Assembly: GCA_016872225.1 (NCBI GenBank) | Contig: VHAW01000005.1 | Span: 1 to 29,290 of the forward strand | DNA from: Sphingomonadales bacterium | GTDB lineage: Bacteria; Bacteroidota; Bacteroidia; UBA7662 | Direction of reading: 5' to 3' | DNA: 29,290 nt | Shown here: positions 8,462-17,491 of the stretch, piece by piece | Layout of the letters: each line of letters starts with the position of its first letter | How positions within the stretch are numbered: the first letter of the stretch is position 1 | Program-made: the position numbers and the translations under genes | Notes under the pieces: model-generated | The model's database searches: none | What the model saw: the letters and a program-made list of their open reading frames with translations, nothing else | Told to the model about the DNA's origin: nothing

Positions 8462-9421
8462 ATGCGCAATTTTCCCAAGGAAGTTTGGATAGGCCTTTTT
8501 GCAACGATGGCATTGACCTTGCTGTTTATCGGGATTAATTTCCTGAAAGGCGACGACATTTTTACAGGCCGCAACACATACTATTCGCTTTTGGAGGATG
8601 TTAAGGGCCTCAAGGCTGCGGCACCCGTGCTTTTCAAAGGCATCAAGGCCGGTACCGTCAAAGAGGTTGAACTGCTTCCTGAGCGCAATACGGTGCTGGT
8701 AACTGTTGAGGTGTCCAAGAGGGTTAGCCTTCCGCTAGGCACTCGTTTCAGATTAGTTAGCACCGATTTATTCGATACCAAAGCATTGCAAATCGAGATT
8801 GGGCAGGATGCTACTCGAGCTTACCAACACCGTGACACCCTCCCTGCCGAAATTGCACCGAGCCTCCTCGAAAATCTGGTCGGCGACCTTACCCCGCTCA
8901 AAGAAAAAGTCGAAATCAGCCTATCCAACCTCAACCGCATCTTGGAGGCCATTGAAGAAGCCAAAATCCGACATAGCCTTGCTCAGTTGGACGAAGGGAG
9001 TACCAACCTCAATGAACTTATTCGAGACAGCCGTGCTCCCGTTCAGAAAACCCTGAACGATCTTCAAAGGCTTTCGGAAGAACTGCGACAAGACCAGCCT
9101 CTTCTCAAAGCCTCCATTCAGAATTTCAAATCATTCTCGGATTCCTTATCGCATCTGCAACTCAAACAAACCGTAAACCAGGCTGAATTGGCCCTTGCTT
9201 CCACAAGGCAGCTCATGGACCGCATTCAAAGCGATCAAGGCACCTTGGGCAAGTTAATGAAAGACAGCTCCTTGTATTACAACCTTCAACAAAGCACCCA
9301 GTCGCTGAACTTGTTGCTAACCGACTTGCGACAAAATCCTAAAAGGTACGTACAGGTATCTGTCTTTGGTCGCAAGGACAAAGAACCCCCCAAAAACAAA
9401 GACCCCAAGACCAAACCCTAG
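8462..9421 (+). CDS. MlaD/MCE-family lipid transport protein
   Basis: Substrate-binding component of an MCE lipid-transport system thought to carry phospholipids between the inner and outer membranes. In 319 aa: an N-terminal inner-membrane anchor (about residues 8-27, WIGLFATMALTLLFIGINFL); an MCE domain (about 36-115: TYYSLLEDVKGLKAAAPVLF, KGIKAGTVKEVEL, TDLFDTKALQIEIG); then a long helical, leucine-rich region (about 135-295) likely to form the coiled-coil needle; and a charged Lys/Pro-rich tail. PVLFKGIKAGTVKEV is the characteristic MCE core. The usual partners, MlaE permease and MlaF ATPase, are not in this window. Its 3' end faces the M1 peptidase gene with only 17 nt between stops, and I see no terminator hairpin there. 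Confidence 0.9.
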   Translation: MRNFPKEVWIGLFATMALTLLFIGINFLKGDDIFTGRNTYYSLLEDVKGLKAAAPVLFKGIKAGTVKEVELLPERNTVLVTVEVSKRVSLPLGTRFRLVSTDLFDTKALQIEIGQDATRAYQHRDTLPAEIAPSLLENLVGDLTPLKEKVEISLSNLNRILEAIEEAKIRHSLAQLDEGSTNLNELIRDSRAPVQKTLNDLQRLSEELRQDQPLLKASIQNFKSFSDSLSHLQLKQTVNQAELALASTRQLMDRIQSDQGTLGKLMKDSSLYYNLQQSTQSLNLLLTDLRQNPKRYVQVSVFGRKDKEPPKNKDPKTKP

Positions 9422-9438
9422 GCGCTCGGGAGAGTCGA

Positions 9439-11520
9439 TCACCTGACCACGACCCTTCTGCTTACACGAGAACCTGTCGGGGAAACGGCCTCCAGGATAT
9501 AGGTGCCCGGGTACGCATTCAAATCTATTAGGTTCTCTCCCTCGTGACCTTCATATTTTCCCATGACCCTGCCGCTTAAGTCAGTTAGGATCAAATCAGC
9601 AGGCAAATTCAGAACCACACATACGATCCCAGTACTTGGATTGGGATAAGGATTGAAATTCATGAAGTTTACCTCTTCAAAACCCACTCCAAGAGTCGTC
9701 AACCTGGCAATCGATGAATTGGTTCCCTTGAGGATAGCATTCGAGGGATCCAGGGTAACATTGGCCACCTGACGAGGTATGCGGATACGCTGCAGACCCA
9801 AAGCGGGCTCAACTTGAATCAAGGAAGGTGCCTGACCCGGACCCGAGGTGATCAGGCCAAGAGGTAATTTGTTACGAAATACAGGAGTTGCTGTGGGAGC
9901 GGTTACAGTCTGGCTCATTTGAAGCCACAATACCGAATCAAGCCAATTCCATTGAATAGTGTAAGTAGGGTGCCCTTCCCCATACACCCAATCCTGGAAA
10001 AAATTTTGCAGGGGTACAGCGGTTCTCTGCTCCATTATTTGGCGGAATTCATCCGTGGTGGATACCGAATGCCTTTTGGTATTCAAGTATTCGCGTACAG
10101 CTGGGAAAAACAAGGAATCATCCCCGATTTCATTGCGAAGCATATGCAAGACGGCAGCTCCTTTCTTGTAAGTGAGGGGTGACGAAAAAATGCGGCTCAC
10201 ATTGTTCACTCCCGATGCCGGAACATAGACAGATCCCGTCGTTGCTGAACGCGCGGAATTGTGGGAATTGCTCATCCAATCATTGGCGGAGGTCTGGGAA
10301 ATCACATACTGACGATGCAAATACTCGCAATACGACGCCCAGCCTTCGTTCAGCCAAATATCATTCCAGTTTGCACAGGTGACCATATCCCCAAACCACT
10401 GGTGCGCCAATTCATGCGAAATCAAATCCATACCAAAACTCCCCATCGTGCTCATGGTCTGATGTTCCATCCCACCTCCCAAAGGGGCCATCATGTGACC
10501 GTATTTTTCAGTATAGAAAGGGTACAGAATGAATAAATCTGAAAAATTTTCGATCATCGCCCCTGTACTATTCAGGGCATTGCGATTGAAATTAAGGCAA
10601 GAAGTCCCGGAGGAATTGTTTGCGTTATAAATCCAGTGTTGGATCAGCACAGAATCATTCACCAACGCCGTGGGGTGAGCCCAACTCAAATGCTCAGTGT
10701 AATCGGTGACCGAAAAGGCCATCAAATAGAAAGCCATGGGAATACGGCTTCTCCATTTGTATTTGAAGCGATTGTTGGTTAAGGTATCAACCCCGATAAG
10801 CAAACCCGTCGAGGCCACCTTGTTAGGAGATACAGAGGTTCCATCAAAGAAAACAGAGTCAATCTTGTCCCAAAGATCTTGTTTGCAAGGAAACCAATCT
10901 GGGGCCGAAAAGGGCTCCGATAAGGTCCAGGTAACATTGACACCCCAAGTCTGCGATACGTCAGAGCTCACCCCGCTAAAGAAACCAGCGCTTGGGGGCG
11001 TCCCCTGGTAAAAAACTCTGCAGGTCACCTGCATTCCTGCATCCAGATTGCTAAGCAAAGGTACACGAACCACATCATTCAACCTGGACAAGGCGGTGGG
11101 CAGATACCGAGTACCGTTGATTTGAACCGAATCGATGTTCATGAAACTCCTCAGCTCAAACCAAAACGTGTCCATAACAGGCGAGGTCACGGTCGAACGA
11201 AACATAACATCCCCTGCAATAGCCGTGGAGGTGTTGGTCAACGCCAAGTTGAAGTGGTAATGATGGATATCGTAAGTATCGCTACCTCGATTCATGACCG
11301 ATGCTCTGAGACTGAGCCGATTTCGAAGTTCTATCCCGGTCCTGGCCCCTTTGAGCGTGGCGCAATCATGCCCTTCGGTTTCAACATTAGACCGCGATTC
11401 ACCCAAACTCACCGAAGATACTGCAAGGGATCTTTCGGAAACAAAAGACAAGGCGGTCAACCAAAGGGCGGCAAAAATTCGAATCTGGATCGAATGGAGA
11501 GGAAACAACTTAGGATGCAT
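9439..11520 (-). CDS. M1-family metallopeptidase with T9SS sorting domain
   Basis: Predicted secreted aminopeptidase-like zinc protease. From ATG 11520 (693 aa) there is a signal peptide (about residues 10-34), an M1 N-terminal beta domain, GGGMEHQTM (348-356, equivalent to the GxMEN exopeptidase motif), HELAHQWFGD (369-378, HExxH) and WLNEGWASYCEY with the third zinc ligand E392. The last 75 or so residues form a type A T9SS C-terminal domain: NPYPNPSTG, then LTDLSGRVMGKYEG, NLIDLNAYPGTYIL and RRVVVR. The protein is therefore probably exported by Sec, carried out by T9SS and anchored or released at the surface. The upstream ATG 11562 would overlap the ABC gene by 14 nt and prepend 14 residues before the signal peptide, so 11520 is preferred. 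It follows the ABC transporter gene by 28 nt and may be cotranscribed with it. Confidence 0.92.
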   Translation of the reverse strand: MHPKLFPLHSIQIRIFAALWLTALSFVSERSLAVSSVSLGESRSNVETEGHDCATLKGARTGIELRNRLSLRASVMNRGSDTYDIHHYHFNLALTNTSTAIAGDVMFRSTVTSPVMDTFWFELRSFMNIDSVQINGTRYLPTALSRLNDVVRVPLLSNLDAGMQVTCRVFYQGTPPSAGFFSGVSSDVSQTWGVNVTWTLSEPFSAPDWFPCKQDLWDKIDSVFFDGTSVSPNKVASTGLLIGVDTLTNNRFKYKWRSRIPMAFYLMAFSVTDYTEHLSWAHPTALVNDSVLIQHWIYNANNSSGTSCLNFNRNALNSTGAMIENFSDLFILYPFYTEKYGHMMAPLGGGMEHQTMSTMGSFGMDLISHELAHQWFGDMVTCANWNDIWLNEGWASYCEYLHRQYVISQTSANDWMSNSHNSARSATTGSVYVPASGVNNVSRIFSSPLTYKKGAAVLHMLRNEIGDDSLFFPAVREYLNTKRHSVSTTDEFRQIMEQRTAVPLQNFFQDWVYGEGHPTYTIQWNWLDSVLWLQMSQTVTAPTATPVFRNKLPLGLITSGPGQAPSLIQVEPALGLQRIRIPRQVANVTLDPSNAILKGTNSSIARLTTLGVGFEEVNFMNFNPYPNPSTGIVCVVLNLPADLILTDLSGRVMGKYEGHEGENLIDLNAYPGTYILEAVSPTGSRVSRRVVVR

Positions 11521-11548
11521 AGGATAAAAATAAGAGATTAAAAGTGAA

Positions 11549-13414
11549 CTACGAAGTAACAAGCCAATCGCCCAAATGTTGAGTTTGACTTAACTTAGAA
11601 AAGTATCCACCCAATGCGAGGAGCTCTGCATGGGTTCCTTCTTCCACGATACGGCCATCTTTCATTACCAAAATTCGATGGGCAAAGCGCAATGTGGATA
11701 TACGATGGGCAATTAGCAACGCGTTACGCCCTTGGACAAAGGCTTGGATCCCCTTTTGGACCTGGGACTCGGTAGCGGAATCCACCGAAGCAGTGGCCTC
11801 GTCCAGAATCAGAAGGTCAGGCTGTCGAACGAGAGCGCGAATCAAGGCCACCAATTGCCTTTGACCGGCCGAAAGCCCCGATCCCCTTTCGCCTACAGGG
11901 GTCATCAATCCTTGGGGTAGGGACTCTGCAAAATCAAGCAGGTTAAACTCCTTCACGCGTTTTTCAACAATTTCCATAGTGATTGTGGAATCATGGAGAA
12001 TGATGTTATCCAAAACTGTTCCGCTGAAGAAAATAACCTCCTGAGGCACGTAGATAACACGATGACGCAGTTGATGAAGAGGCATTTCAGAATGAAGTAC
12101 GTTATCTAACAGAATTATACCGGAACTTGGTTCATAAAACCTTACCAAAAGCTGCGCCAAGGTGGATTTACCGCTGCCGCTGCTCCCGACGACCGCCCAT
12201 ACCTCTCCAGGTTTCATATGAAGCCGAATATCATGCAGAACCTCAATGCCTGGATGGTAAGAAAAATTTAAATCATGAATTTTAAGGTCAATCCCCATGG
12301 ATGAGCAGGTGGTATCTCCCGCTAACCCTATAGAACTCTTTTCAATTTTAAAGGGCTTTACCTCCTGAATATTTTCTGCCTTACCATTTTCCTGAATGAA
12401 ATTATTTTCTACAGGCCATGCCTTCATATCGATCAATTGAAAGACTCTGGATGAGGCAATAATACCCATCTGAAGAGAATTAAATTTATCCGCGAGCAAT
12501 CGCAATGGCCTGAATAGTTGATTGATATAAACCAGAAAGGCCACTAAAATCCCTATGGACAATCCACCTTCCTGCACCCTCAAGGCCCCGTACCACACCA
12601 TCAAACCCATGGCCAACACCGTGAGTACCTCAACCACCGGAAAATAAACTGAATAATACCACACTCCATCCAGATGAGCGCGGGCCAGTTGTTCATTTTC
12701 CTTGCGGAAATCATTTTTCTCGGCCTCTTCTCGGTGAAAGAGTGGAATAAGCTGCAAGTTACTAAGTCGCTCTTGGAGAAATGCGTTCAAAGATGAAGTG
12801 CGCGAGCGAACTTCCGTGAATGACCCATGAACTTTCTCCTTGAACCACCAGGTTATCCATAACAACAAAGGCATAACCAACAAACTCACTAACGTAAGAC
12901 GCACATCCGTGTAGAACATCACCGAAAGAATCACAATCAGTTGCAAAACATCTCCGACCATAGTCAAAAACCCCTGGGCAAACAATTCCGCGATGGCCTC
13001 CAAATCGTTAATCACCCGACTCCCCAAGGCGCCCACCGACCTCGATTCATAAAAACTTGGACGATAGCGGTTTAAGTGTTCAAAAAGTTTCCGACGGAGA
13101 TCCTTGACCACCGACTGCCCCAATTGAACACTCCAATAACCAAAGAGGTAACGCAGACCAGATTCCGCAAGAAGCAAGGCCAAAATAATCCAGCCGTATT
13201 GAGCCAACTGGTCCAAATCCTTATGGGTCATGGGTCCGTCCACGGCTTCTTGAATCAGCCAAGGCCGTATCGGCGCCGTTCCTGCAAGCACGATGGCCAA
13301 GACAAAGGTTCCTGACAGTAAGAATCCATAAGGTTTCATCTCGCCAAACAACCTCCCTAGAGACTTCAAAGTCCCGGCAGCAGAGGTTTGGGCTTCCCCG
13401 ACAGTAATCTTCAC
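11549..13414 (-). CDS. ABC exporter half-transporter (MsbA/multidrug type)
   Basis: Fused six-helix membrane domain plus ATPase domain (621 aa), expected to homodimerise and export a lipid or hydrophobic compound; the substrate cannot be told. Membrane segments lie at about 31-50, 74-92, 150-168, 172-190, 258-276 and 286-304. The nucleotide-binding domain has VGSSGSGKST (Walker A, 409-418), PQE (Q-loop), GERGSGLSAGQRQ (signature LSAGQ, 514-518, in place of the common LSGGQ), LLILDEATASVD (Walker B) and the H-loop H570. A polar linker of about 45 residues (331-375) joins the domains and is longer than usual. The start codon is GTG (13414-13412), overlapping the truA stop in a GTGA arrangement, so translation is probably coupled to truA. 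Confidence 0.93.
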   Translation of the reverse strand: MKITVGEAQTSAAGTLKSLGRLFGEMKPYGFLLSGTFVLAIVLAGTAPIRPWLIQEAVDGPMTHKDLDQLAQYGWIILALLLAESGLRYLFGYWSVQLGQSVVKDLRRKLFEHLNRYRPSFYESRSVGALGSRVINDLEAIAELFAQGFLTMVGDVLQLIVILSVMFYTDVRLTLVSLLVMPLLLWITWWFKEKVHGSFTEVRSRTSSLNAFLQERLSNLQLIPLFHREEAEKNDFRKENEQLARAHLDGVWYYSVYFPVVEVLTVLAMGLMVWYGALRVQEGGLSIGILVAFLVYINQLFRPLRLLADKFNSLQMGIIASSRVFQLIDMKAWPVENNFIQENGKAENIQEVKPFKIEKSSIGLAGDTTCSSMGIDLKIHDLNFSYHPGIEVLHDIRLHMKPGEVWAVVGSSGSGKSTLAQLLVRFYEPSSGIILLDNVLHSEMPLHQLRHRVIYVPQEVIFFSGTVLDNIILHDSTITMEIVEKRVKEFNLLDFAESLPQGLMTPVGERGSGLSAGQRQLVALIRALVRQPDLLILDEATASVDSATESQVQKGIQAFVQGRNALLIAHRISTLRFAHRILVMKDGRIVEEGTHAELLALGGYFSKLSQTQHLGDWLVTS

Positions 13415-14187
13415 GATAATTTTTTAACAATACCTTCCGGATACTCCACGCAAACCAAACTCAAGCCGTGAGCTGGTGCCGAAGTCCCTGCATCTGCTCG
13501 GGTTCCTCCATCCAACAGGTCATTGATTTGTTCGTAGGAGCGGTATCCCCTTCCTACTTCGATCAAAGTGCCCACCATGGCCCTCACCATATTGCGCAAA
13601 AAACGATTGGCCCTAACCTCAAAGACCGCGCTTTGGTCCTCGCTGACCGTCCATTGCGCATGGGTGAGATTGCAAACATCATGATACTGACCTCCTCCTG
13701 TCTTTGCAAAACAGCCAAAATCACGGTTGCCCGACAAAAAAGCCGAGGCCTTATGCACCGAATCCCAATCAGGACAGGAGGTTATCTGCCAAGAATAGCG
13801 CGCACGAAACGGATCCTTGGACCAATGAATCCGGTATTGGTACGTCCTAAACAAAGCCGAATAACGGGCGTGTAAATCGGCAGAGACCTGAAAAACACGA
13901 TGAATAACAATATCGTTGGGTAGCATTCGATTTAGGATTCTTACACCCTCTTCCATGGGGCCTCGTAACAAGGTATGAACATCTTCCATGGCATCCCAGT
14001 GAGCATAAAATTCCAAAGCATGAACCCCCGTATCCGTACGACCCTGCCCGGTTAAGAATACCGGTTGCCCCATAAATTGCGATAAAGCACTTTCAAGAAC
14101 TTCCTGCACCGTCAGGGCATTGGGTTGCCGTTGCCAACCATGATAAGCTGTCCCATCGTAAGCCAATTGAACGAAATAACGATTCAT
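13411..14187 (-). CDS. truA: tRNA pseudouridine(38-40) synthase TruA
   Basis: Converts uridine to pseudouridine at tRNA positions 38-40 in the anticodon stem-loop. The 258-residue product has the family's normal length. Motifs: LAYDGTAYHGWQRQPNALTV (8-27), GQGRTDTGVHAL (48-59) with catalytic D52, RTYQYRI (about 115-121) and FLRNMVRAMVGTLIEVGRG (about 196-214). The ATG at 14187 fits family N-termini (YFVQLAYDG). The TGA stop overlaps the GTG of the downstream ABC exporter gene by four bases. Upstream are 72 nt to the thiolase stop, in which I find no clear promoter. Confidence 0.96.
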   Translation of the reverse strand: MNRYFVQLAYDGTAYHGWQRQPNALTVQEVLESALSQFMGQPVFLTGQGRTDTGVHALEFYAHWDAMEDVHTLLRGPMEEGVRILNRMLPNDIVIHRVFQVSADLHARYSALFRTYQYRIHWSKDPFRARYSWQITSCPDWDSVHKASAFLSGNRDFGCFAKTGGGQYHDVCNLTHAQWTVSEDQSAVFEVRANRFLRNMVRAMVGTLIEVGRGYRSYEQINDLLDGGTRADAGTSAPAHGLSLVCVEYPEGIVKKLS

Positions 14188-14259
14188 GAAGTACCGGCAA
14201 TCGAGAATAAATCCCGGATATTCGAGTTGACTGGATGAATAGTCATTGGAAGAATTCCA

Positions 14260-15480
14260 TCAAGAAGACGGCGCGCTACGCAAAGCCTCGATAACGAGAG
14301 CTGCACCCTGACCCACCCCCACACACATGGTCGCCAATCCATACGATTTCTTGCCCGGATATCGATGAAGAGCATGCAGCAAAGTTGTGGTGATTCGCGC
14401 TCCTGAGCAACCCAAGGGATGACCCAACGCTATGGCACCACCATGAACATTGATGTCTTCCAGCGACAAGCCTAATTCGCGCTGACAAGCCAGAGCCTGG
14501 GAGGCAAAAGCCTCGTTCAATTCAATCAAGCCCAGGTCGTTCCCTTGGAGTCCAGCTCGATCCAATGCCTTACGGACCGCAGGTACAGGGCCTATTCCCA
14601 TATGGGCTGGGTCCACCCCCGCCACCGCCATAGAAACCACACGGCCCATAGGTTGAAGTTGATACCGCTTGACTGCTGAACCGCTGGCCAAAAGCAAAAG
14701 GGCAGCTCCGTCGTTAATTCCCGAAGAATTACCAGCAGTCACCGACCCCCCTTCTCGAAATACAGGCTTTAATTGGGCGAGTTTGGCCCTATCCCCCAAA
14801 CGAGGATGCTCGTCTGCTTGCACCCATTGAATTTGACCATCGGCACCAGGGGCAGGGGTCGCTATTCTTTCCCGATCAAGGGCTCCAGCAGCATGGGCCG
14901 CCGCATACTTTTCCTGGGAGGAATGCGCGAAATCATCCTGATCTTCTCGACTCACTTGGTATTTTTCCGCCACATTTTCGGCCGTTTCACCCATGCTGTA
15001 GGGGTGATGCAAACCCATCCAGCGGGGATTGGTGAATCTCCATCCCATGGTGGTATCGAAAACCTCCGGCTGACGACTAAAGGCCTGGTCCGGCTTGGCC
15101 ATGACCCATGGGGCCCTGCTCATGCTCTCCACCCCACCTGCCAAATAAAAATCTCCATGACCCATGGCCAAAGCTCTCGTAGCATCCATGATGGCCTGAA
15201 GCCCGCTGGCGCAAAGGCGGTTGACGGTTACACCAGCCACGGAAACTGGCAAACCGGCTAGCAAAGCGCTCATTCTGGCCACATTACGGTTGTCCTCGCC
15301 GGCTTGATTAGCCGCCCCGAGTACCACCTCCTCAATCTGCTGAGGATCGAGATCAGAATGTCGTTCCAACATAGCACGAATCAAATGAGCCGCCATATCA
15401 TCAGGCCTTAACCGAGATAATGCCCCGGCGTATTTCCCGATTGGGGTCCGCAGGGCATCTAAAATGTAGACATCTTCCAT
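14260..15480 (-). CDS. thiolase (acetyl-CoA C-acyltransferase; 3-oxoadipyl-CoA thiolase-like)
   Basis: Type I/II thiolase that transfers acyl groups between CoA thioesters. From ATG 15480 it is 406 aa, with the acylated cysteine in NRLCASGL (C90), the GGAIALGHPLGCSG motif (H354) and the proton-donor cysteine in TMCVGVGQG (C386). NQAGEDNRNVARMSALLAG, GGVESMSRAPWVM, EVFDTTMGWRF and TDEHPR-like ADEHPR are much closer to remembered PcaF/PaaJ proteins than to FadA or biosynthetic AtoB. This suggests 3-oxoadipyl-CoA cleavage (inference), but no other pca or paa genes are nearby, so beta-oxidation remains possible. The open frame extends to an ATG at 15747, but the extra 89 residues do not resemble a thiolase and overlap htpG on the other strand; residues 1-11 (MEDVYILDALR) match the family start. 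Confidence 0.92.
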   Translation of the reverse strand: MEDVYILDALRTPIGKYAGALSRLRPDDMAAHLIRAMLERHSDLDPQQIEEVVLGAANQAGEDNRNVARMSALLAGLPVSVAGVTVNRLCASGLQAIMDATRALAMGHGDFYLAGGVESMSRAPWVMAKPDQAFSRQPEVFDTTMGWRFTNPRWMGLHHPYSMGETAENVAEKYQVSREDQDDFAHSSQEKYAAAHAAGALDRERIATPAPGADGQIQWVQADEHPRLGDRAKLAQLKPVFREGGSVTAGNSSGINDGAALLLLASGSAVKRYQLQPMGRVVSMAVAGVDPAHMGIGPVPAVRKALDRAGLQGNDLGLIELNEAFASQALACQRELGLSLEDINVHGGAIALGHPLGCSGARITTTLLHALHRYPGKKSYGLATMCVGVGQGAALVIEALRSAPSS

Positions 15481-15529
15481 GACACAAAACTGCGAACAAT
15501 TCCCCTCAAAACACCTAAACACCATAAGA

Positions 15530-15560
15530 ATCGGACAAATTGACACACTGGGTGTCCGAT
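15530..15560. promoter_or_regulatory. inverted repeat between thiolase and htpG starts (candidate operator)
   Basis: ATCGGACA (15530-15537) and TGTCCGAT (15553-15560) are perfect 8-bp complements separated by 15 nt. They lie in the 129-nt divergent region between the thiolase ATG (15480) and the htpG ATG (15610). The sequence is not the CIRCE element. It might bind a TetR-like or MarR-like regulator of the thiolase or act on htpG; no protein partner is identified. Confidence 0.4.
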
Positions 15561-15609
15561 GGTACTTCTGGCACAACCTTTGAACACCGAGGCATAAAAA
15601 CCATATTCT

Positions 15610-17445
15610 ATGACTCAGCAATCGACCAAAAAGGGCAATATTTCGGTCCATACCGAGAACATTTTTCCCCTCATCAAAAAATCGCTGTATTCCAATCAGG
15701 AGATTTTCTTGCGAGAACTGGTCAGCAACGGAGTAGATGCCTGCCAAAAACTTTCAGCCCTCGCCTCCATGGGGGAGATTCAAGGCGAAATTGGGGAAAT
15801 GCAGGTCCAAGTTACCTTGGACAAGGATGCCAAAACCATCAAAATTTCAGACAATGGGTTGGGCCTAACCGAAGAGGAAATTGAGAAGTACATCACGCAA
15901 GTTGCTTTTTCCGGAGCCACCGATTTCATTGAAAAATACAAAGACAAATCTGACCTCAATCAGATCATTGGTGCATTCGGACTAGGATTTTATTCCGCTT
16001 TCATGGTGGCCGACAAGGTGGACATCAATACATGGAGTTACAAAGAGGGCTCAACCCCTGCCCGCTGGTCCTGTGATGGATCTATAGAATACGAAATTGG
16101 CAGCGGGGAGCGTTCCGAACGGGGCACCGATATTATCCTTCATATTTCGGAGGACGCCGCAGAATACCTCGATGAATGGCGATTGAAAGAAATTCTGCGT
16201 AAATACGGGAAGTTTCTACCGGTGAAAGTGATGTTTGGCGACGAACATATCAATGCCACCAGCCCCCTGTGGACGCGCAAACCGGCCGATCTTAACGATG
16301 AAGATTACCAAAATTTCTACAACGATTTGTATCCGATGGCCGAAAAGCCTTTGTTTTGGATACATCTCAATGTCGACTACCCCTTCAACCTGACCGGTAT
16401 TCTTTATTTCCCCAAATTGAAAGCGGATTTTGAACCTGCCAAAAACAAAATCCAACTCTATAGCCGTCAGGTCTTTATCACCGACTCCGTCGAGGATGTC
16501 GTTCCGGATTATTTGCGACTCCTCCACGGCGTCATTGACTCTCCGGATATCCCGCTCAACGTATCCAGGTCCTTTCTTCAGACCGATTCCAACGTCAAGA
16601 AAATCAATGCGCATATCTCCAAAAAGGTCGCAGACAAACTTGCCGATATCGCCAAAAATCAAGAGGATTCCTTCCGTGAAAAATGGGATCAACTGGAGCT
16701 TTTTGTGAAATATGGCATGATCTCGGATGAGAAATTTTATGATCGTGCCAAGGGTTTTTGTTTGTACAAAGATGCGGATCAGCAGCTCCGGAACTGGGAG
16801 GATACCGCGGCCCTCTTGGAAGCCAATCACCGCAACAAGGATGGTCAACTGGTCGCCCTGTACACCAACCAAACCAGTACACAGCATCATTTGATCGAAG
16901 GCGCACGCAAACGCAGCCTGATAGTTCTTCAAATGGGTAGTGTTATTGATGCGCATTTCATCGGTGCCTTGGAAAGTAAATTGGAGAAGACTACCTTCAA
17001 AAGAATTGACTCGGACACCTTGGATAAATTGGTGGACAAAGGCGAATCCAAAATCTCCTTGCTCAACGAAGAACAGGAAAAGCAAGCGGTGGAATGGGTT
17101 AGCGATTGGGTTAAGGCCAAAGAAGAATTCAAAGTCAAAGCGGAGGCTATGTCCGCCGATGATCCTCCAATCACCCTTACCCGATCAGAATTCATGCGCC
17201 GCATGAACGAGATGGCCGCCACAGGAGGGTCCCCTTTCTTCGGAGGGCCTATGAAAGAAACCATCGATATGGTCATCAATACCTCGCACCCCTTGGTCCA
17301 GAAGATGGTTGAAACGCAAGACGCTGAACCACGGCAGGCCCTGGGTCAACAACTCATTGACCTGGCCCTTCTCTCCCAGGGTATGCTTCAAGGGGCGGAC
17401 CTATCCGCTTTCATCGATCGAAATCTGCACAACGCCGGGCACTAA
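15610..17445 (+). CDS. htpG: molecular chaperone HtpG (Hsp90)
   Basis: Cytosolic ATP-driven chaperone dimer. The 611-residue product has the GHKL ATPase domain: SLYSNQEIFLRELVSNGVDACQKL (25-48, catalytic E36 and N40), ISDNGLGLT (79-87, D81) and IIGAFGLGFYSAFMVA (119-134, lid glycine motif). The middle domain contains PLWTRKPADLNDEDYQNFY, then YSRQVFITDSVEDVVPDYLRLLHGVIDSPDIPLNVSRSFLQ (the conserved DLPLNVSRE-like segment, here DIPLNVSRS). The C-terminal dimerisation domain is fairly short, as in other Bacteroidota. The NGVDA variant replaces the common NASDA. A near-match AACCTTTG at 15575-15582 is the only -7-like element upstream. No CIRCE operator is visible. The 870-base open frame on the opposite strand is an artefact. 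Confidence 0.96.
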   Translation: MTQQSTKKGNISVHTENIFPLIKKSLYSNQEIFLRELVSNGVDACQKLSALASMGEIQGEIGEMQVQVTLDKDAKTIKISDNGLGLTEEEIEKYITQVAFSGATDFIEKYKDKSDLNQIIGAFGLGFYSAFMVADKVDINTWSYKEGSTPARWSCDGSIEYEIGSGERSERGTDIILHISEDAAEYLDEWRLKEILRKYGKFLPVKVMFGDEHINATSPLWTRKPADLNDEDYQNFYNDLYPMAEKPLFWIHLNVDYPFNLTGILYFPKLKADFEPAKNKIQLYSRQVFITDSVEDVVPDYLRLLHGVIDSPDIPLNVSRSFLQTDSNVKKINAHISKKVADKLADIAKNQEDSFREKWDQLELFVKYGMISDEKFYDRAKGFCLYKDADQQLRNWEDTAALLEANHRNKDGQLVALYTNQTSTQHHLIEGARKRSLIVLQMGSVIDAHFIGALESKLEKTTFKRIDSDTLDKLVDKGESKISLLNEEQEKQAVEWVSDWVKAKEEFKVKAEAMSADDPPITLTRSEFMRRMNEMAATGGSPFFGGPMKETIDMVINTSHPLVQKMVETQDAEPRQALGQQLIDLALLSQGMLQGADLSAFIDRNLHNAGH

Positions 17446-17491
17446 AGAGGCCTTTCGTTGACAGGATTGTTCATAAAAACAGAAGGTGACC

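Noticed and set aside
15481..15747. 89-residue N-terminal extension of the thiolase
   Set aside because: The extension is not thiolase-like, overlaps htpG on the other strand and includes the intergenic dyad; the family start is at 15480.
16216..17085. 289-codon open frame on the minus strand inside htpG
   Set aside because: It is entirely antisense to a gene with full Hsp90 motifs, and its protein has no recognisable domain. It is a composition artefact.
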